Shown here: piece by piece, positions 16,894-25,986 of the stretch
How positions within the stretch are numbered: position 1 is the first letter of the stretch
How the letters are laid out: each line of letters opens with the position of its first letter
Source: Coriobacteriaceae bacterium AM113-163
Lineage (GTDB): Bacteria > Actinomycetota > Coriobacteriia > Coriobacteriales > Coriobacteriaceae
Assembly: GCA_027673765.1 (NCBI GenBank)
Contig: JAQDWB010000008.1
Location: forward strand, 1 to 64,000
Direction: 5' to 3'
DNA length: 64,000 bases
Program-made: the position numbers and the translations under genes
The notes under the pieces: model-generated
What the model was told of the DNA's origin: nothing
What the model saw: only the letters and a program-made list of their open reading frames with translations
The model's database searches: none

Positions 16894-16969
16894 TGGTGGA
16901 GACGAGGGGGATCGAACCCCTGACCTCTTGACTGCCAGTCAAGCGCTCTCCCAGCTGAGCTACGCCCCC
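16894..16969 (-). tRNA. tRNA-Ala (anticodon GGC)
   Basis: A 76-nt cloverleaf with encoded CCA. The acceptor is GGGGGCG paired with CGTCTCC (two GU pairs), the D-arm is GCTC...GAGC, and the anticodon arm is CTTGA-CTGGCAG-TCAAG, which places GGC at positions 34-36 and reads GCC (and GCU by wobble). The T-arm is GGGG-TTCGATC-CCC. A promoter 14 nt upstream and a terminator downstream make it a single-gene unit. Confidence 0.95.
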
Positions 16970-16982
16970 GTGACGAGGAGAT

Positions 16983-17011
16983 ACTATAGGGGAAGTTGAC
17001 GCGACGTGCAA
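16983..17011 (-). promoter_or_regulatory. Sigma-70-type promoter of tRNA-Ala
   Basis: On the minus strand TTGCAC, a 17-nt spacer and TATAGT lie 14 bp upstream of the tRNA 5' end, an almost ideal housekeeping promoter. Confidence 0.85.
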
Positions 17012-17024
17012 GGACTTTTTTGGG

Positions 17025-17681
17025 TCAGACTCCAAATGCCCATTGATATAAGTAAGCGATGGCGGTGCCGGTGTGGACTTGGATCGTGGCTGTTGACCTA
17101 ACGACGTTGCTGATGCCCGTGTCGGTTAGTAGACCTAACGAAGCGTGATCTAGCTCCCACTCTAGGCCGCGTTCGCTTACCACCGTCCCAGGGGCTATAG
17201 CAATGATAGAGAACGTCTTGTCCACGACGCCCTCGATGGTCCACGATTCGCCTTCATGCAGAATGCGGGCCGTGATCTCGTCCTCGGCAATCCAGACGGG
17301 GGCGTCTTTGTAGTTGGCTAGTAAGCCTAGGACGCTTAGGGCCATATCAGGGCGGCCGCCCGTGGCGCAGGTCGCAACCACTTCGGCACACGGCCAGCGA
17401 CGGCGGACGGAATCGAGCGCCAGCGCCAGATCGGTATAGTCCTTGTATGGGTCGTGGCGCTCAACTTCAAAGTCGGTGGCGGCGTCGACCAACGCACGAC
17501 CCGCATCACCCACCGTGTCGGCATCCCCCACATACACGTCGCATCCCAGGCCAGCGTTCAGTAGCGCGTCGAGCCCGCGGTCCACGGCGACAACGTGGTC
17601 ACACTCCCCTGCTAACTTACGCAACAGATCCGCGCTCGCCACCACGGGCGAGCCGCAGACCACTAATACCTTGCAAGCCAC
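17025..17681 (-). CDS. thiN: Thiamine pyrophosphokinase
   Basis: A 218-residue enzyme that converts thiamine and ATP to thiamine diphosphate in the cytoplasm. Conserved TPK elements are VVAVDRGLDALLNAG, the metal-binding VGDADTVGD (family GDxDS), HDPYKDYTDLALALD (the K-D-x-T-D motif) and CATGGRPDMAL. The C-terminal beta-sandwich region resembles the thiamin-binding domain (TVVSERGLEWEL). The start is GTG at 17681, nine bases after the HAD gene stop, so the two are probably co-transcribed. Length matches the bacterial family. Confidence 0.92.
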   Translation of the reverse strand: MACKVLVVCGSPVVASADLLRKLAGECDHVVAVDRGLDALLNAGLGCDVYVGDADTVGDAGRALVDAATDFEVERHDPYKDYTDLALALDSVRRRWPCAEVVATCATGGRPDMALSVLGLLANYKDAPVWIAEDEITARILHEGESWTIEGVVDKTFSIIAIAPGTVVSERGLEWELDHASLGLLTDTGISNVVRSTATIQVHTGTAIAYLYQWAFGV

Positions 17682-17690
17682 AGCCCTCGC

Positions 17691-18380
17691 CTATCCCTCA
17701 AACGAAAGAACACGGGCCAGATCCAGGTCTTCATAGCTGTCAATAAAGATATCGCAGTTGGCGCACACATCGTCGCGCTCCATACGACCATGCGGGTCAT
17801 AGATGCCCACACGCATAAAGCCGGCGGCGCCAGAACTCTTAAGGCCAAAGACCGCATCCTCAAACACCCATGCGCGCTCAAACTGATGCCCATGGTGCTC
17901 CTCCAGACGGCGCAGCGCCAGCTCGTATACGTCGGGGAACTGTTTGGAGCGTCCTGCCTCACCCGTCGTGGTAACAAACTCCATGTACGCGTCGAGCCCG
18001 GCTCCCGCTAGCGCAGACTTAACCAGCTCGGCCGGTGTAGAAGTGGCAACGCACATGGCAATACCGGCCGCCTTCGCCTGCTCCAGAAACGCCAGGAGCC
18101 CCTCGCGCGGCGGCACCTTGGAATAGCCATCGATCAGGATCTCGCTCAGCTCGCGGTACAGCTCCTCACCATTCGCGCCAATGCCCCAGGTGTCGTGGTA
18201 GGCCTGGCACTCGTCCTCGAGCGACAAATGCTCAAACTGGGCAAAATCGTCGACCGTTACATCCATGCCGTGGCGGTGCAATAACTCGGGCTGGGCATAG
18301 GCCCAAACGGGGGTGCTATTAACCAGTGTGCCGTCGCAATCGAAAATAAAAGCGACATTGTGGGCGGCGATCTGGGACAT
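17691..18380 (-). CDS. HAD-superfamily phosphatase/phosphoglucomutase-like protein
   Basis: A 229-residue HAD hydrolase of the beta-phosphoglucomutase/phosphatase subfamily. Motif I is FDCDGTLVNS with both catalytic aspartates, motif II ATSTPAEL, motif III the lysine in GRSKQFPD, and motif IV VFEDAVFG. An alpha-helical cap lies between motifs I and II. ATG at 18380 follows AAAGG at 8 nt. The substrate is unknown. It sits divergently from the glycogen cluster and upstream of thiN, so a sugar-phosphate or a phosphorylated cofactor precursor are both possible. Confidence 0.85.
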   Translation of the reverse strand: MSQIAAHNVAFIFDCDGTLVNSTPVWAYAQPELLHRHGMDVTVDDFAQFEHLSLEDECQAYHDTWGIGANGEELYRELSEILIDGYSKVPPREGLLAFLEQAKAAGIAMCVATSTPAELVKSALAGAGLDAYMEFVTTTGEAGRSKQFPDVYELALRRLEEHHGHQFERAWVFEDAVFGLKSSGAAGFMRVGIYDPHGRMERDDVCANCDIFIDSYEDLDLARVLSFEG

Positions 18381-18419
18381 AAAAGAACCTTTCGATGTCA
18401 AAGGGTAAACAACCTGCTA

Positions 18420-18489
18420 AAAACGTTTTACCAAACGTCAAACCAACAATCAAAAAACCCTTATTGGTAAAACTGTCAAGAGTTTTACC
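18420..18489. promoter_or_regulatory. Putative operators (GGTAAAAC/GTTTTACC) between the HAD gene and glgB
   Basis: The 18381-18726 gap contains AAAACGTTTT followed by ACC (18420-18432) and a separate palindrome GGTAAAAC-8-GTTTTACC (18466-18489). The same half-site recurs upstream of the GH13-GH77 gene. This is the look of a LacI-family operator, suggesting shared carbohydrate control of the glycogen genes. The remainder of the gap shows no gene. Confidence 0.45.
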
Positions 18490-18726
18490 ATCGCAATTCT
18501 GCCAGTGGTCTAAACATGGCGCTTACCGATTAAACGCCGCCCAAAAACCACTTTCCTTCATAAAAGTAACGTACAGGTGTTATCGTAGTTTCTGCCGAAA
18601 GTTCCACCGAGCACGCGAGGTGGAACGAATCATAGAACTATCGACGTCCCTTCGATTCGTGCAGCCTTGGACCTTTCGCATCTAGTCACCAAGGCAACAC
18701 GCTGCCGCGTCATGATGGGATCAAAC

Positions 18727-20988
18727 GTGAGCGATACAAAGCTAAAGCCAACGGCTAAAAAGCCCGCAACCCGTAAAGCCGCCCCGCACGCACCGGAGCT
18801 CACCAAGGACGATGTCTATCTATTTGGCATCGGCACGTGGGAGCGCAGCTGGGAAAAGATGGGCGCGCACCCCGACACGCAGAACCGTACGCGCGGCTGG
18901 CGCTTTTGCGTTTGGGCGCCCGATGTAAAGAGCGTGCATGTCATTGGCGAATTTAACGACTGGGATGAGGAAGCCAACCCTCTGGTGCCCGTGCATACGA
19001 GCGCTATTTGGGAAGGCTTTATTCCTGGCGCAGAACAAGGTCAGCTCTATAAGTATCTCATTGAGACCAACGAGGGCGAGAAGCTCTACAAGGCCGATCC
19101 GTACGCCTTCAAGGCCGAGTGCCCTCCGGGTACCGCTAGCGTGCTGTGGACCCTCGATGGCTACAAATGGAACGACGCCGCATGGCTCAAGCGCCGCGCC
19201 GGCCACAACCACATGTCGCAGCCGCTCAACATCTACGAGGTGCATATTGGCTCGTGGAAGCGCCACGGCGACGCGCCGCAGGGCGAGCCGGACGAGTATG
19301 GCAACTATCCCGGCCCCATGGATCCCTTCCCCGCGCAGCGCGGCGAGTTTTACACCTACGACGACCTGTCGGTGGAGCTCGTGGACTACGTGCGCGACAT
19401 GGGCTATACGCATATCGAGGTCATGCCGCTCATGGAGCATCCCTTCGATGGCTCCTGGGGCTACCAGACGACCGGCTACTATGCCGCCACTTCGCGCTAT
19501 GGCGACCCGCAGCAACTCATGCACTTTATCGATGCATGCCACGAGGCAGGCATCGGCGTGATCATGGACTGGGTGCCCGGCGGTTTTTGCGCCGACTCCC
19601 ACGGCCTTGCCACCTTTAACGGCCACATGCTGTTTGAGCACGAGATTCACCCCAACTGGGGCACGCACAAGTTTGACTTCGCCCGCGGCGAGGTCCGCTC
19701 CTTCCTGGTCTCCAACGTGCTGTACTGGCTCGAGAACTTCCACGTTGACGGCATCCGCATGGATGGCGTGTCCAGCATGCTGTACCTCAACTTTGGCATC
19801 GACGATCCGGGCCAAAAGAAGTTCAACAAGTACGGAACCGAGGAGGACCTGGACGCCAGCGCGTTTATCCGTCAGGTCAACTGCGCCGTGGAGGCCCACT
19901 TCCCCGACGTGATGATGATGGCCGAGGAGTCCACCGCGTGGCCGCTCGTGACCTACCCGCCGCAGGACGGCGGTCTGGGCTTCCACTACAAGTGGGACAT
20001 GGGCTGGATGAACGATACCCTGCACTACATGCAGACCGATTTTCCGTGGCGCCCCGGCAACCACGGGCTGCTCACGTTCTCCATCATGTACGCCTTTACC
20101 GAGAACTTTATTTGTCCGCTGAGCCACGACGAGGTCGTTCACGGCAAGTGCTCGCTGATCGGCCGCATGCCGGGCGACTGGTGGCGCCAGTTTGCCGGCC
20201 TGCGCACGCTCGCCTTCTACCAGATGACGCACCCCGGCGCCAAGCTCAACTTTATGGGCAACGAGATTGGCCAGTTTATTGAGTGGCGCTACTACGAGTC
20301 CATCCAGTGGTTCCTAACCGAGGAGTACGAGACCCACCGTCATCATCAGGCGTTTATCAAGGCGCTCAACCACCTGTACACCGCCGAGCCCGCCCTGTAC
20401 GAGCGCGGCTACACCGACGACGGGTTTACCTGGATCGATGCGGACAACTCCAAGCAGTCCATCGTGAGCTTTGTGCGCCAGGGCGAGGACGTCGATGACG
20501 ACCTGGTGATCTTGATCAACTTTGATCCGGCAAGCTACGAGAGCTTCCGCGTGGGCGTGCCGCGCGAGGGTGACTGGGAGGTCATCTTTGATTCCGACCG
20601 TCCCGAGTTCGGTGGCAGCGGATACGCCGGTGAGGAGCCCTACACCTGCTCGAGCGAGCCCTATCCCTGGAACGGGCAGATGGACTCCATTGAGATTAAG
20701 GTGCCCGGCCTAGCTGGCGTGGTGCTTAAGCGCCGCGGTCCCAGCAGCTACAAGCCGCCCGTGGTCGAGGAGCCCAAGGCTGCGCCCAAAAAGCGCACGT
20801 CCTCGGTGAAGCCTAAGCCTGCGGCTGCCAAGAAGGCTCCGGCTAAGGCGAAGGCCACGACGACCAAGGCCAAGGCCAAGGCTGCCGCAAAGCCCGCTGC
20901 TAAGGCCGCAGCCAAGAAACCAGCTGCCAAAAAGGCCGCTACCAAGACCAAGTCTGCTTCTGTTAAGCCGTCTGCCAAGGATGCGTAA
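18727..20988 (+). CDS. glgB: 1,4-alpha-glucan branching enzyme with histone-like tail
   Basis: A GH13_9 branching enzyme of about 753 residues that forms alpha-1,6 branches in glycogen. A CBM48 domain (RGWRFCVWAPDVKSVHVIGEFN) precedes the catalytic barrel: nucleophile Asp in GIRMDGVSSM (about 341-350), acid/base Glu in MMAEESTAWP (about 399), and SHDEVVHGK (about 465). After the C-terminal beta domain, the last ~75 residues (nt 20755-20985) are almost purely Lys/Ala/Pro/Thr, unlike normal GlgB. GTG 18727 is preferred (GGGA 6 nt upstream); ATG at 18712 or 18715 are alternatives. The short N-terminal leader is also basic. Confidence 0.93.
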   Translation: MSDTKLKPTAKKPATRKAAPHAPELTKDDVYLFGIGTWERSWEKMGAHPDTQNRTRGWRFCVWAPDVKSVHVIGEFNDWDEEANPLVPVHTSAIWEGFIPGAEQGQLYKYLIETNEGEKLYKADPYAFKAECPPGTASVLWTLDGYKWNDAAWLKRRAGHNHMSQPLNIYEVHIGSWKRHGDAPQGEPDEYGNYPGPMDPFPAQRGEFYTYDDLSVELVDYVRDMGYTHIEVMPLMEHPFDGSWGYQTTGYYAATSRYGDPQQLMHFIDACHEAGIGVIMDWVPGGFCADSHGLATFNGHMLFEHEIHPNWGTHKFDFARGEVRSFLVSNVLYWLENFHVDGIRMDGVSSMLYLNFGIDDPGQKKFNKYGTEEDLDASAFIRQVNCAVEAHFPDVMMMAEESTAWPLVTYPPQDGGLGFHYKWDMGWMNDTLHYMQTDFPWRPGNHGLLTFSIMYAFTENFICPLSHDEVVHGKCSLIGRMPGDWWRQFAGLRTLAFYQMTHPGAKLNFMGNEIGQFIEWRYYESIQWFLTEEYETHRHHQAFIKALNHLYTAEPALYERGYTDDGFTWIDADNSKQSIVSFVRQGEDVDDDLVILINFDPASYESFRVGVPREGDWEVIFDSDRPEFGGSGYAGEEPYTCSSEPYPWNGQMDSIEIKVPGLAGVVLKRRGPSSYKPPVVEEPKAAPKKRTSSVKPKPAAAKKAPAKAKATTTKAKAKAAAKPAAKAAAKKPAAKKAATKTKSASVKPSAKDA

Positions 20989-20996
20989 CAAAACCG

Positions 20997-21081
20997 TTAC
21001 AGCTGTAATTACCCGCCCCGACGAGGCGTAGGATACAAGTCATAACCGTTCCGGGAGAAACATCCCCGGGGGAAAGGAACG
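20997..21081 (+). promoter_or_regulatory. Palindrome and hairpin upstream of glgP
   Basis: TTACAGCTGTAA (20997-21008) is a perfect 12-bp palindrome that could be an operator. Farther on, CGTTCC (21047-21052) can pair with GGAACG (21076-21081), with GGG/CCC inside, which would bury the AAAGGA ribosome binding site of glgP. Whether either is functional is unknown. Confidence 0.35.
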
Positions 21082-21082
21082 T

Positions 21083-23509
21083 ATGAATAAGATCTTCGAC
21101 AACAAGCAGGAGTTTACCGAGCTCTATCGCGATGCCGTCATGAGCATCAGCGGCAAGAGCGTCGAGGCCGCCAGCGACCTCGACCGCTTTAACGCCCTGG
21201 CCAAGCTCGTGGCCGAGAAGGCGCGCACCGTTGCCACCAAGAGTGACGCCCGTGTGACCGCCGAGGGCAAGAAGCGCGTGTACTATTTCTCGATCGAGTT
21301 TTTGATCGGTCGCCTGCTCGACAACTACCTGCTCAACTTTGGCGTGCGCGACATGGTCGCCGAGGCGCTCGACGACATGGGCTTCGACCTGTCCGTCATC
21401 GAGAACCAGGAGCCCGATCCGGCCCTGGGCAACGGTGGCCTGGGTCGTCTGGCCGCATGCTTCTTGGATTCCATGGCAGCCGAGGGCATTGCCGGCTACG
21501 GCAACGGCATGCGCTACCGTTACGGCCTGTTTAAACAGGAGATTGTCAACGGCAGCCAGGTCGAGGCCACCGACGAGTGGCTCACCCACGGCTATCCCTG
21601 GGAGGTCCGTCGTCAGGATAAGGCCGTGACCATCAAGTTTGGTGGCCATGTAGAGGGCTTTGAGGAGAACGGCCGCACGTTCTATCGCACGGTGGACACG
21701 CAGGACATCCTGGCCGTTCCTTATGACATCCCCGTCGTGGGCTATGCCGGCGAGACCGTCAACAAGCTGCGCGTCTGGGCTGCCGAGCCGGTCGAGGAGC
21801 ACTTCGATCTGGAGGCCTTCAACCGTGGCGACTATGCCCTGGCCGATGCCGAGCGCGCCGAGGCCGAGGCCATCAGTGCCATCCTCTACCCCAACGACGC
21901 TGGCGAGCACGGCCGTCTGCTGCGTCTGAAGCAGGAGTACCTGTTTGTCTCGGCTGGTATCTACAGCCTGCTCGACACCTTTGAGAAGGAACACGGCGCT
22001 AACTGGGAGCTGCTGCCGCAGTTTGTTGCCATCCACACCAACGACACGCACCCCGCCATGTGCGGCCCCGAGCTCATGCGTATCCTGATCGACGAGAAGA
22101 AGCTCGAGTGGGATGACGCCTGGAACATCGTGACGCAGGTCGTTAGCTATACCAACCACACCATCCTGCCCGAGGCCCTGGAGAAGTGGCCCATCGGCAC
22201 GTTCTCCAAGCTCCTCCCCCGTGTGTACCAGATCATCGACGAGATCAGCCGTCGTTGGCACGAGTCGTTCGACACCACACAGGAGGGCTGGCAGGAGCGT
22301 CTGCGCCAGACCGCCATTCTGTGGGACGGCGAGATTCGCATGGCCAACCTGTCCGTGATCTGCAGCCATAGCGTCAACGGCGTGGCCAAAATCCACTCCG
22401 ACATCATCAAGAACATCGTGCTCAAGGACTTCTATGCCCTGACGCCCGAGAAGTTCAACAACAAGACCAACGGCATCTCGCACCGTCGCTTCTTTGCCGA
22501 GGCCAACCCCACCTATGCCAAGCTCGTGACCGAGGCCATTGGCGACGGCTGGCTTAAGGACGCCTTTGAGCTGGAGAAGCTCAAGGAGTTCCAGAACGAC
22601 ACCGAGTTCCTGAAGGCCGTGGGTGCTTCCAAGCGCGCCAACAAGGAGCGTCTGGCCGCCTACGTCAAGGCCGAGACCGGTCTGGTCATCGACCCCAACA
22701 CTGTCTTCGATGTTCAGGTGAAGCGCTTCCATGCCTACAAGCGCCAGCTCATGAACATCATGAAGGTGATGGACATCTACAACCGTCGCATCGCCGATCC
22801 TAACTTCCACGTGACGCCGACGACCTTCATCTTTAGCGGCAAGGCCGCCTCGAGCTACACCTTTGCCAAGGAGACCATCCGCCTCATTAACTCCGTGGCC
22901 GACGTCATCAACAACGACGCCCGCGTCAACGAGGTCATGAAGGTCTGCTTTATCCCCAACTTCCGCGTAAGCAACGCCCAGCTCATCTACCCCGCCGCCG
23001 AGATCTCGGAGCAGATCTCCACGGCCGGTAAGGAGGCTTCGGGCACGTCCAACATGAAGCTCATGATGAACGGCGCCATTACGCTGGGTACCCTCGACGG
23101 CGCCAACATCGAGATCGCCGACCTGGCCGGCCGCGAGAACGAGGCCATCTTTGGCCTGACCGCTCCCGAGGTCGAGCAGCTCTGGGCATCCAACAGCTAC
23201 TTTGCGTGGGATGCCCTCAACGGCGACCGCGAGCGTCTGGGCCGCGTGATGGACGAGCTCAAGGACAACACGTTTGCGGGTCTTTCGGGCAACTTCGAGA
23301 GCATCTACAACGAGCTCATGAACAACAACGACCCCGACCTGGTCATGGCCGACTTCCGCAGCTACGTGGATGCATGGGAAAAGCTCACCGGCAGCTACGG
23401 CGACCAGGAAACCTGGAACCGCAAGGCCTTGCTCAACACCGCCTCCTCCGGCTGGTTCTCGAGCGACCGCACCATTCGCGAGTACCGCGACGAGATCTGG
23501 CACGCGTAA
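21083..23509 (+). CDS. glgP: Glycogen/maltodextrin phosphorylase
   Basis: An 808-residue GT35 phosphorylase that releases glucose-1-phosphate from alpha-1,4-glucan ends using orthophosphate and PLP. Family landmarks: VYYFSIEFLIGRLLDNYLLN, DPALGNGGLGRLAACFLDS, THPAMCGPELMR, VKRFHAYKRQLMNI and the PLP site KEASGTSNMKLMMNG with the Schiff-base lysine near residue 659. It starts at ATG with AAAGGA 5 nt upstream. It lies about 95 bp after glgB and provides the degradation arm of the cluster. Confidence 0.97.
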   Translation: MNKIFDNKQEFTELYRDAVMSISGKSVEAASDLDRFNALAKLVAEKARTVATKSDARVTAEGKKRVYYFSIEFLIGRLLDNYLLNFGVRDMVAEALDDMGFDLSVIENQEPDPALGNGGLGRLAACFLDSMAAEGIAGYGNGMRYRYGLFKQEIVNGSQVEATDEWLTHGYPWEVRRQDKAVTIKFGGHVEGFEENGRTFYRTVDTQDILAVPYDIPVVGYAGETVNKLRVWAAEPVEEHFDLEAFNRGDYALADAERAEAEAISAILYPNDAGEHGRLLRLKQEYLFVSAGIYSLLDTFEKEHGANWELLPQFVAIHTNDTHPAMCGPELMRILIDEKKLEWDDAWNIVTQVVSYTNHTILPEALEKWPIGTFSKLLPRVYQIIDEISRRWHESFDTTQEGWQERLRQTAILWDGEIRMANLSVICSHSVNGVAKIHSDIIKNIVLKDFYALTPEKFNNKTNGISHRRFFAEANPTYAKLVTEAIGDGWLKDAFELEKLKEFQNDTEFLKAVGASKRANKERLAAYVKAETGLVIDPNTVFDVQVKRFHAYKRQLMNIMKVMDIYNRRIADPNFHVTPTTFIFSGKAASSYTFAKETIRLINSVADVINNDARVNEVMKVCFIPNFRVSNAQLIYPAAEISEQISTAGKEASGTSNMKLMMNGAITLGTLDGANIEIADLAGRENEAIFGLTAPEVEQLWASNSYFAWDALNGDRERLGRVMDELKDNTFAGLSGNFESIYNELMNNNDPDLVMADFRSYVDAWEKLTGSYGDQETWNRKALLNTASSGWFSSDRTIREYRDEIWHA

Positions 23510-23544
23510 AGGCGCGCGAGCTCCCTTTGCCGCACGGCATTACT

Positions 23545-23575
23545 CGACGGGCGTGACAGAGCGCCGCGCCCGTCG
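23545..23575 (+). other. GC-rich stem-loop between glgP and glgC
   Basis: CGACGGGCG pairs perfectly with CGCCCGTCG across a 13-nt loop. No T-run follows, so complete termination is unlikely; partial termination or 3' end protection of glgP mRNA is possible. Confidence 0.4.
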
Positions 23576-23615
23576 CAAATGGGTTTAGGAACATCGATGA
23601 CAGAAGGAGAAATCG

Positions 23616-24764
23616 ATGAGTAAGAAAGAATGCATCGCGATGCTCCTCGCAGGAGGACAGGGCAGCCGATTGGGGGCACTCACCCAAAAGATCGCCAAGC
23701 CGGCGGTTAGCTTTGGTGGCAAGTTCCGCATTATCGACTTTTCGCTGTCCAACTGCTCCAACTCGGGCATCGACACGGTGGGCGTTCTAACGCAGTACCG
23801 TCCCTACCTGCTGCATGCCTACGTGGGCTCCGGCGAGGCGTGGGATCTGGACAGCCGCGACGGCGGCGTGTCGATCCTGCCGCCGTACGAGACGCAGACC
23901 GGTGGCGCCTGGTATGCGGGCACGGCCGACGCCATTACGCAGAACCTCGACTACATCAAGGCCAACGACCCCAAGTACGTCCTGATTCTTTCGGGCGATC
24001 ACCTGTATCGCATGGACTACCGCAAGATGCTCAAGACGCACATTGAGAACAACGCCGACCTCACGGTGAGCGTTATGCCCGTGCCGTGGGAGGAGGCCAG
24101 CCGCTTTGGCATCCTGACCACCGACCCCGAAGACGGCCGCATCACCAAGTTCACCGAGAAGCCCGAGAAGCCCGATTCGAACCTCGCGTCCATGGGCATT
24201 TACATCTTCTCGGCCGACGTGCTGATCGAGGCGCTCGAGGAGGACGCTCTGGACCAGCGCTCGAGCCACGACTTTGGCAAGGACATCATCCCCAAGCTGC
24301 TCGGTGAGAACAAGCGCCTGTACAGCTACGAGTTCCACGGCTTTTGGAAGGACGTCGGCACCATCGCCAGCTTCCACGAGACCTCGATGGACCTGCTGGG
24401 CAACAACCCCGAGTTCGATCTGTTTGACAAGCACTTCCCCATCATGTCCAACATCACCACGCGTCCGCCGCATTACATTGGCCCGGACGGCCGCCTGGAC
24501 GACTGCCTGGTCTCCAACGGCTGCAAGATCTACGGCACCGCTCGCCACTCGATCCTTTCGACCGATGTCATCATCGAGGAGCGCGCCGTGGTCGAGGACT
24601 CCGTGCTGCTGCCGGGTGCGCACGTTAAGAGCGGCGCGCACATCTGCCGCGCTATTTTGGGCGAGAACTCCACGGTCGAAGAGGGCGTGAAGCTCGGCTC
24701 TGTCGATACCACCAAGGATACGGCCGTCGTTGGAAATGACGTCGTTATCGGGAAGGGGGAATGA
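23616..24764 (+). CDS. glgC: Glucose-1-phosphate adenylyltransferase, catalytic subunit
   Basis: A 382-residue ADP-glucose pyrophosphorylase. The N-terminal nucleotidyltransferase domain begins [23 protein letters not shown], with the substrate-site [17 protein letters not shown] and [22 protein letters not shown]-terminal left-handed beta-helix hexapeptide domain follows (about 285 onward). It makes ADP-glucose, the donor for GlgA. GAAGGAG lies 6 nt before the ATG. glgD begins 4 nt after its stop, and in Gram-positives the two form a heteromeric enzyme. Confidence 0.96.
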   Translation: MSKKECIAMLLAGGQGSRLGALTQKIAKPAVSFGGKFRIIDFSLSNCSNSGIDTVGVLTQYRPYLLHAYVGSGEAWDLDSRDGGVSILPPYETQTGGAWYAGTADAITQNLDYIKANDPKYVLILSGDHLYRMDYRKMLKTHIENNADLTVSVMPVPWEEASRFGILTTDPEDGRITKFTEKPEKPDSNLASMGIYIFSADVLIEALEEDALDQRSSHDFGKDIIPKLLGENKRLYSYEFHGFWKDVGTIASFHETSMDLLGNNPEFDLFDKHFPIMSNITTRPPHYIGPDGRLDDCLVSNGCKIYGTARHSILSTDVIIEERAVVEDSVLLPGAHVKSGAHICRAILGENSTVEEGVKLGSVDTTKDTAVVGNDVVIGKGE

Positions 24765-24768
24765 TCCG

Positions 24769-25896
24769 ATGATCAATCGCAAGGCCATCGGTTATATCAC
24801 CGCTAACTACTCTTCGTCCTACGGCAGCGTCCTGCTCAAGGACCGCCCCATCGCGTCCGTTCCGTTTTTGGGCCGCTACCGCCTGATCGACTTCCCGCTG
24901 TCCAACATGATGAATGCCGGCATTAAGACCGTCGGCGTCGTCATGCCGGGCAACTACCGCTCGCTGATCGACCACGTGGGCTCGGGCAAGGACTGGGGCC
25001 TGGACCGCAAGAAGGGCGGCCTGTTCATGGTGCCCGGCAACGCGTATGGCACCACCAAGGGCGGAATGCGCTTCCTGCTGCGCGACATCATCTCCAACAA
25101 GACGCTGTTCCAGCGCTCGGAGAAGCCCTATGTCGTGATGATGGGCACCAACATCATCTTTAACATGGACCTCAACACCATCATCGAGGCGCACGAGAAC
25201 TCCGGTGCCCAGATGACCGTGGTGTACTGCAAGGCCACGCGCAACGTCGATGACGAGACCAAGCTCGAGATTAACGAGAACGGTCGCCTGACGGGCGTGA
25301 GCGCCGGCGTCGTGTACGGCGACAACGCCTCTATGGACTGCTGCATCGTCAACCGCGAGACGCTGCTCGAGATTATCGACCACTACCAGGCCGCCGACTA
25401 TCTGGACCTGCTCGAGGCACTCCAGGGCGACTTTGGCAACATCGACGTGTGCAGCTACGAGTACAAGGGCGAGGTCGTGGGCGTGTTTAGCGAAAAGTCG
25501 CTGTATCGCCGCAGCATGGACCTGCTCGACCAGACCGTGGCCGACCAGCTCTTTGACCCCGAGCGCCCGATCCTGACCAAGGCTCACGACGTGCCGCCTT
25601 CGCGCTATGCGACCGGCAGCCACGCCTGCAACTCGATCATCTCGGCCGGCTGCATCATCAAGGGCACCGTGCGCAACTCGATCCTGTCGCGCGGCGTCGT
25701 GGTTGAGGAAGGCGCCTCGGTGACCAACTCGATCATCAACCAGAGCTGCATCATCAAGAGCGGCGCACGCGTTGAGAACGCCATCCTGGACAAGAACAAC
25801 GTGGTCCCCACCAACACCGAGCTTCGCGGCACGCCCGAGAACATCCTGGTGCTGGGCAAGGCTCCGTTAACTTCTGACACCACCATCGTACGTTAA
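24769..25896 (+). CDS. glgD: Glucose-1-phosphate adenylyltransferase, GlgD subunit
   Basis: A 375-residue GlgC paralogue. It keeps the fold (RYRLIDFPLSNMMNAGIKTVGV, hexapeptide repeats around NSIISAGCIIKGTVRNSIL), but the GGQGSRL glycine-rich catalytic loop is replaced by ANYSSSYGSVL, as in other GlgD subunits. It most likely serves as the non-catalytic, activity-enhancing partner of GlgC. ATG 24769 follows AAGGGGG; an upstream in-frame start would overlap the end of glgC and is less likely. Confidence 0.93.
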   Translation: MINRKAIGYITANYSSSYGSVLLKDRPIASVPFLGRYRLIDFPLSNMMNAGIKTVGVVMPGNYRSLIDHVGSGKDWGLDRKKGGLFMVPGNAYGTTKGGMRFLLRDIISNKTLFQRSEKPYVVMMGTNIIFNMDLNTIIEAHENSGAQMTVVYCKATRNVDDETKLEINENGRLTGVSAGVVYGDNASMDCCIVNRETLLEIIDHYQAADYLDLLEALQGDFGNIDVCSYEYKGEVVGVFSEKSLYRRSMDLLDQTVADQLFDPERPILTKAHDVPPSRYATGSHACNSIISAGCIIKGTVRNSILSRGVVVEEGASVTNSIINQSCIIKSGARVENAILDKNNVVPTNTELRGTPENILVLGKAPLTSDTTIVR

Positions 25897-25927
25897 CGTT
25901 GGCACCGCAACATCGCTCGTAACATGT

Positions 25928-25963
25928 AGAATAGCCGCCCGGTTTGTGCCAGGCGGCTATTCT
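25928..25963 (+). other. Perfect stem-loop between glgD and glgA
   Basis: A 12-bp perfect stem (AGAATAGCCGCC / GGCGGCTATTCT) with a 12-nt loop lies 24 nt before the glgA start. It lacks a U-run. It may tune glgA expression relative to glgCD or mark an RNA-processing point. Confidence 0.5.
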
Positions 25964-25986
25964 CGAATAGCAACATGGGAGACAAT

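Noticed and set aside
16496..17035. A 179-codon minus-strand frame
   Set aside because: It runs straight through the tRNA-Ala gene and its terminator and has no protein-like composition.
20963..23503. A very long open frame antisense to glgP
   Set aside because: It is a by-product of GC-rich codon bias in glgP; its translation is low-complexity Val/Gly/Leu/His and has no family features.
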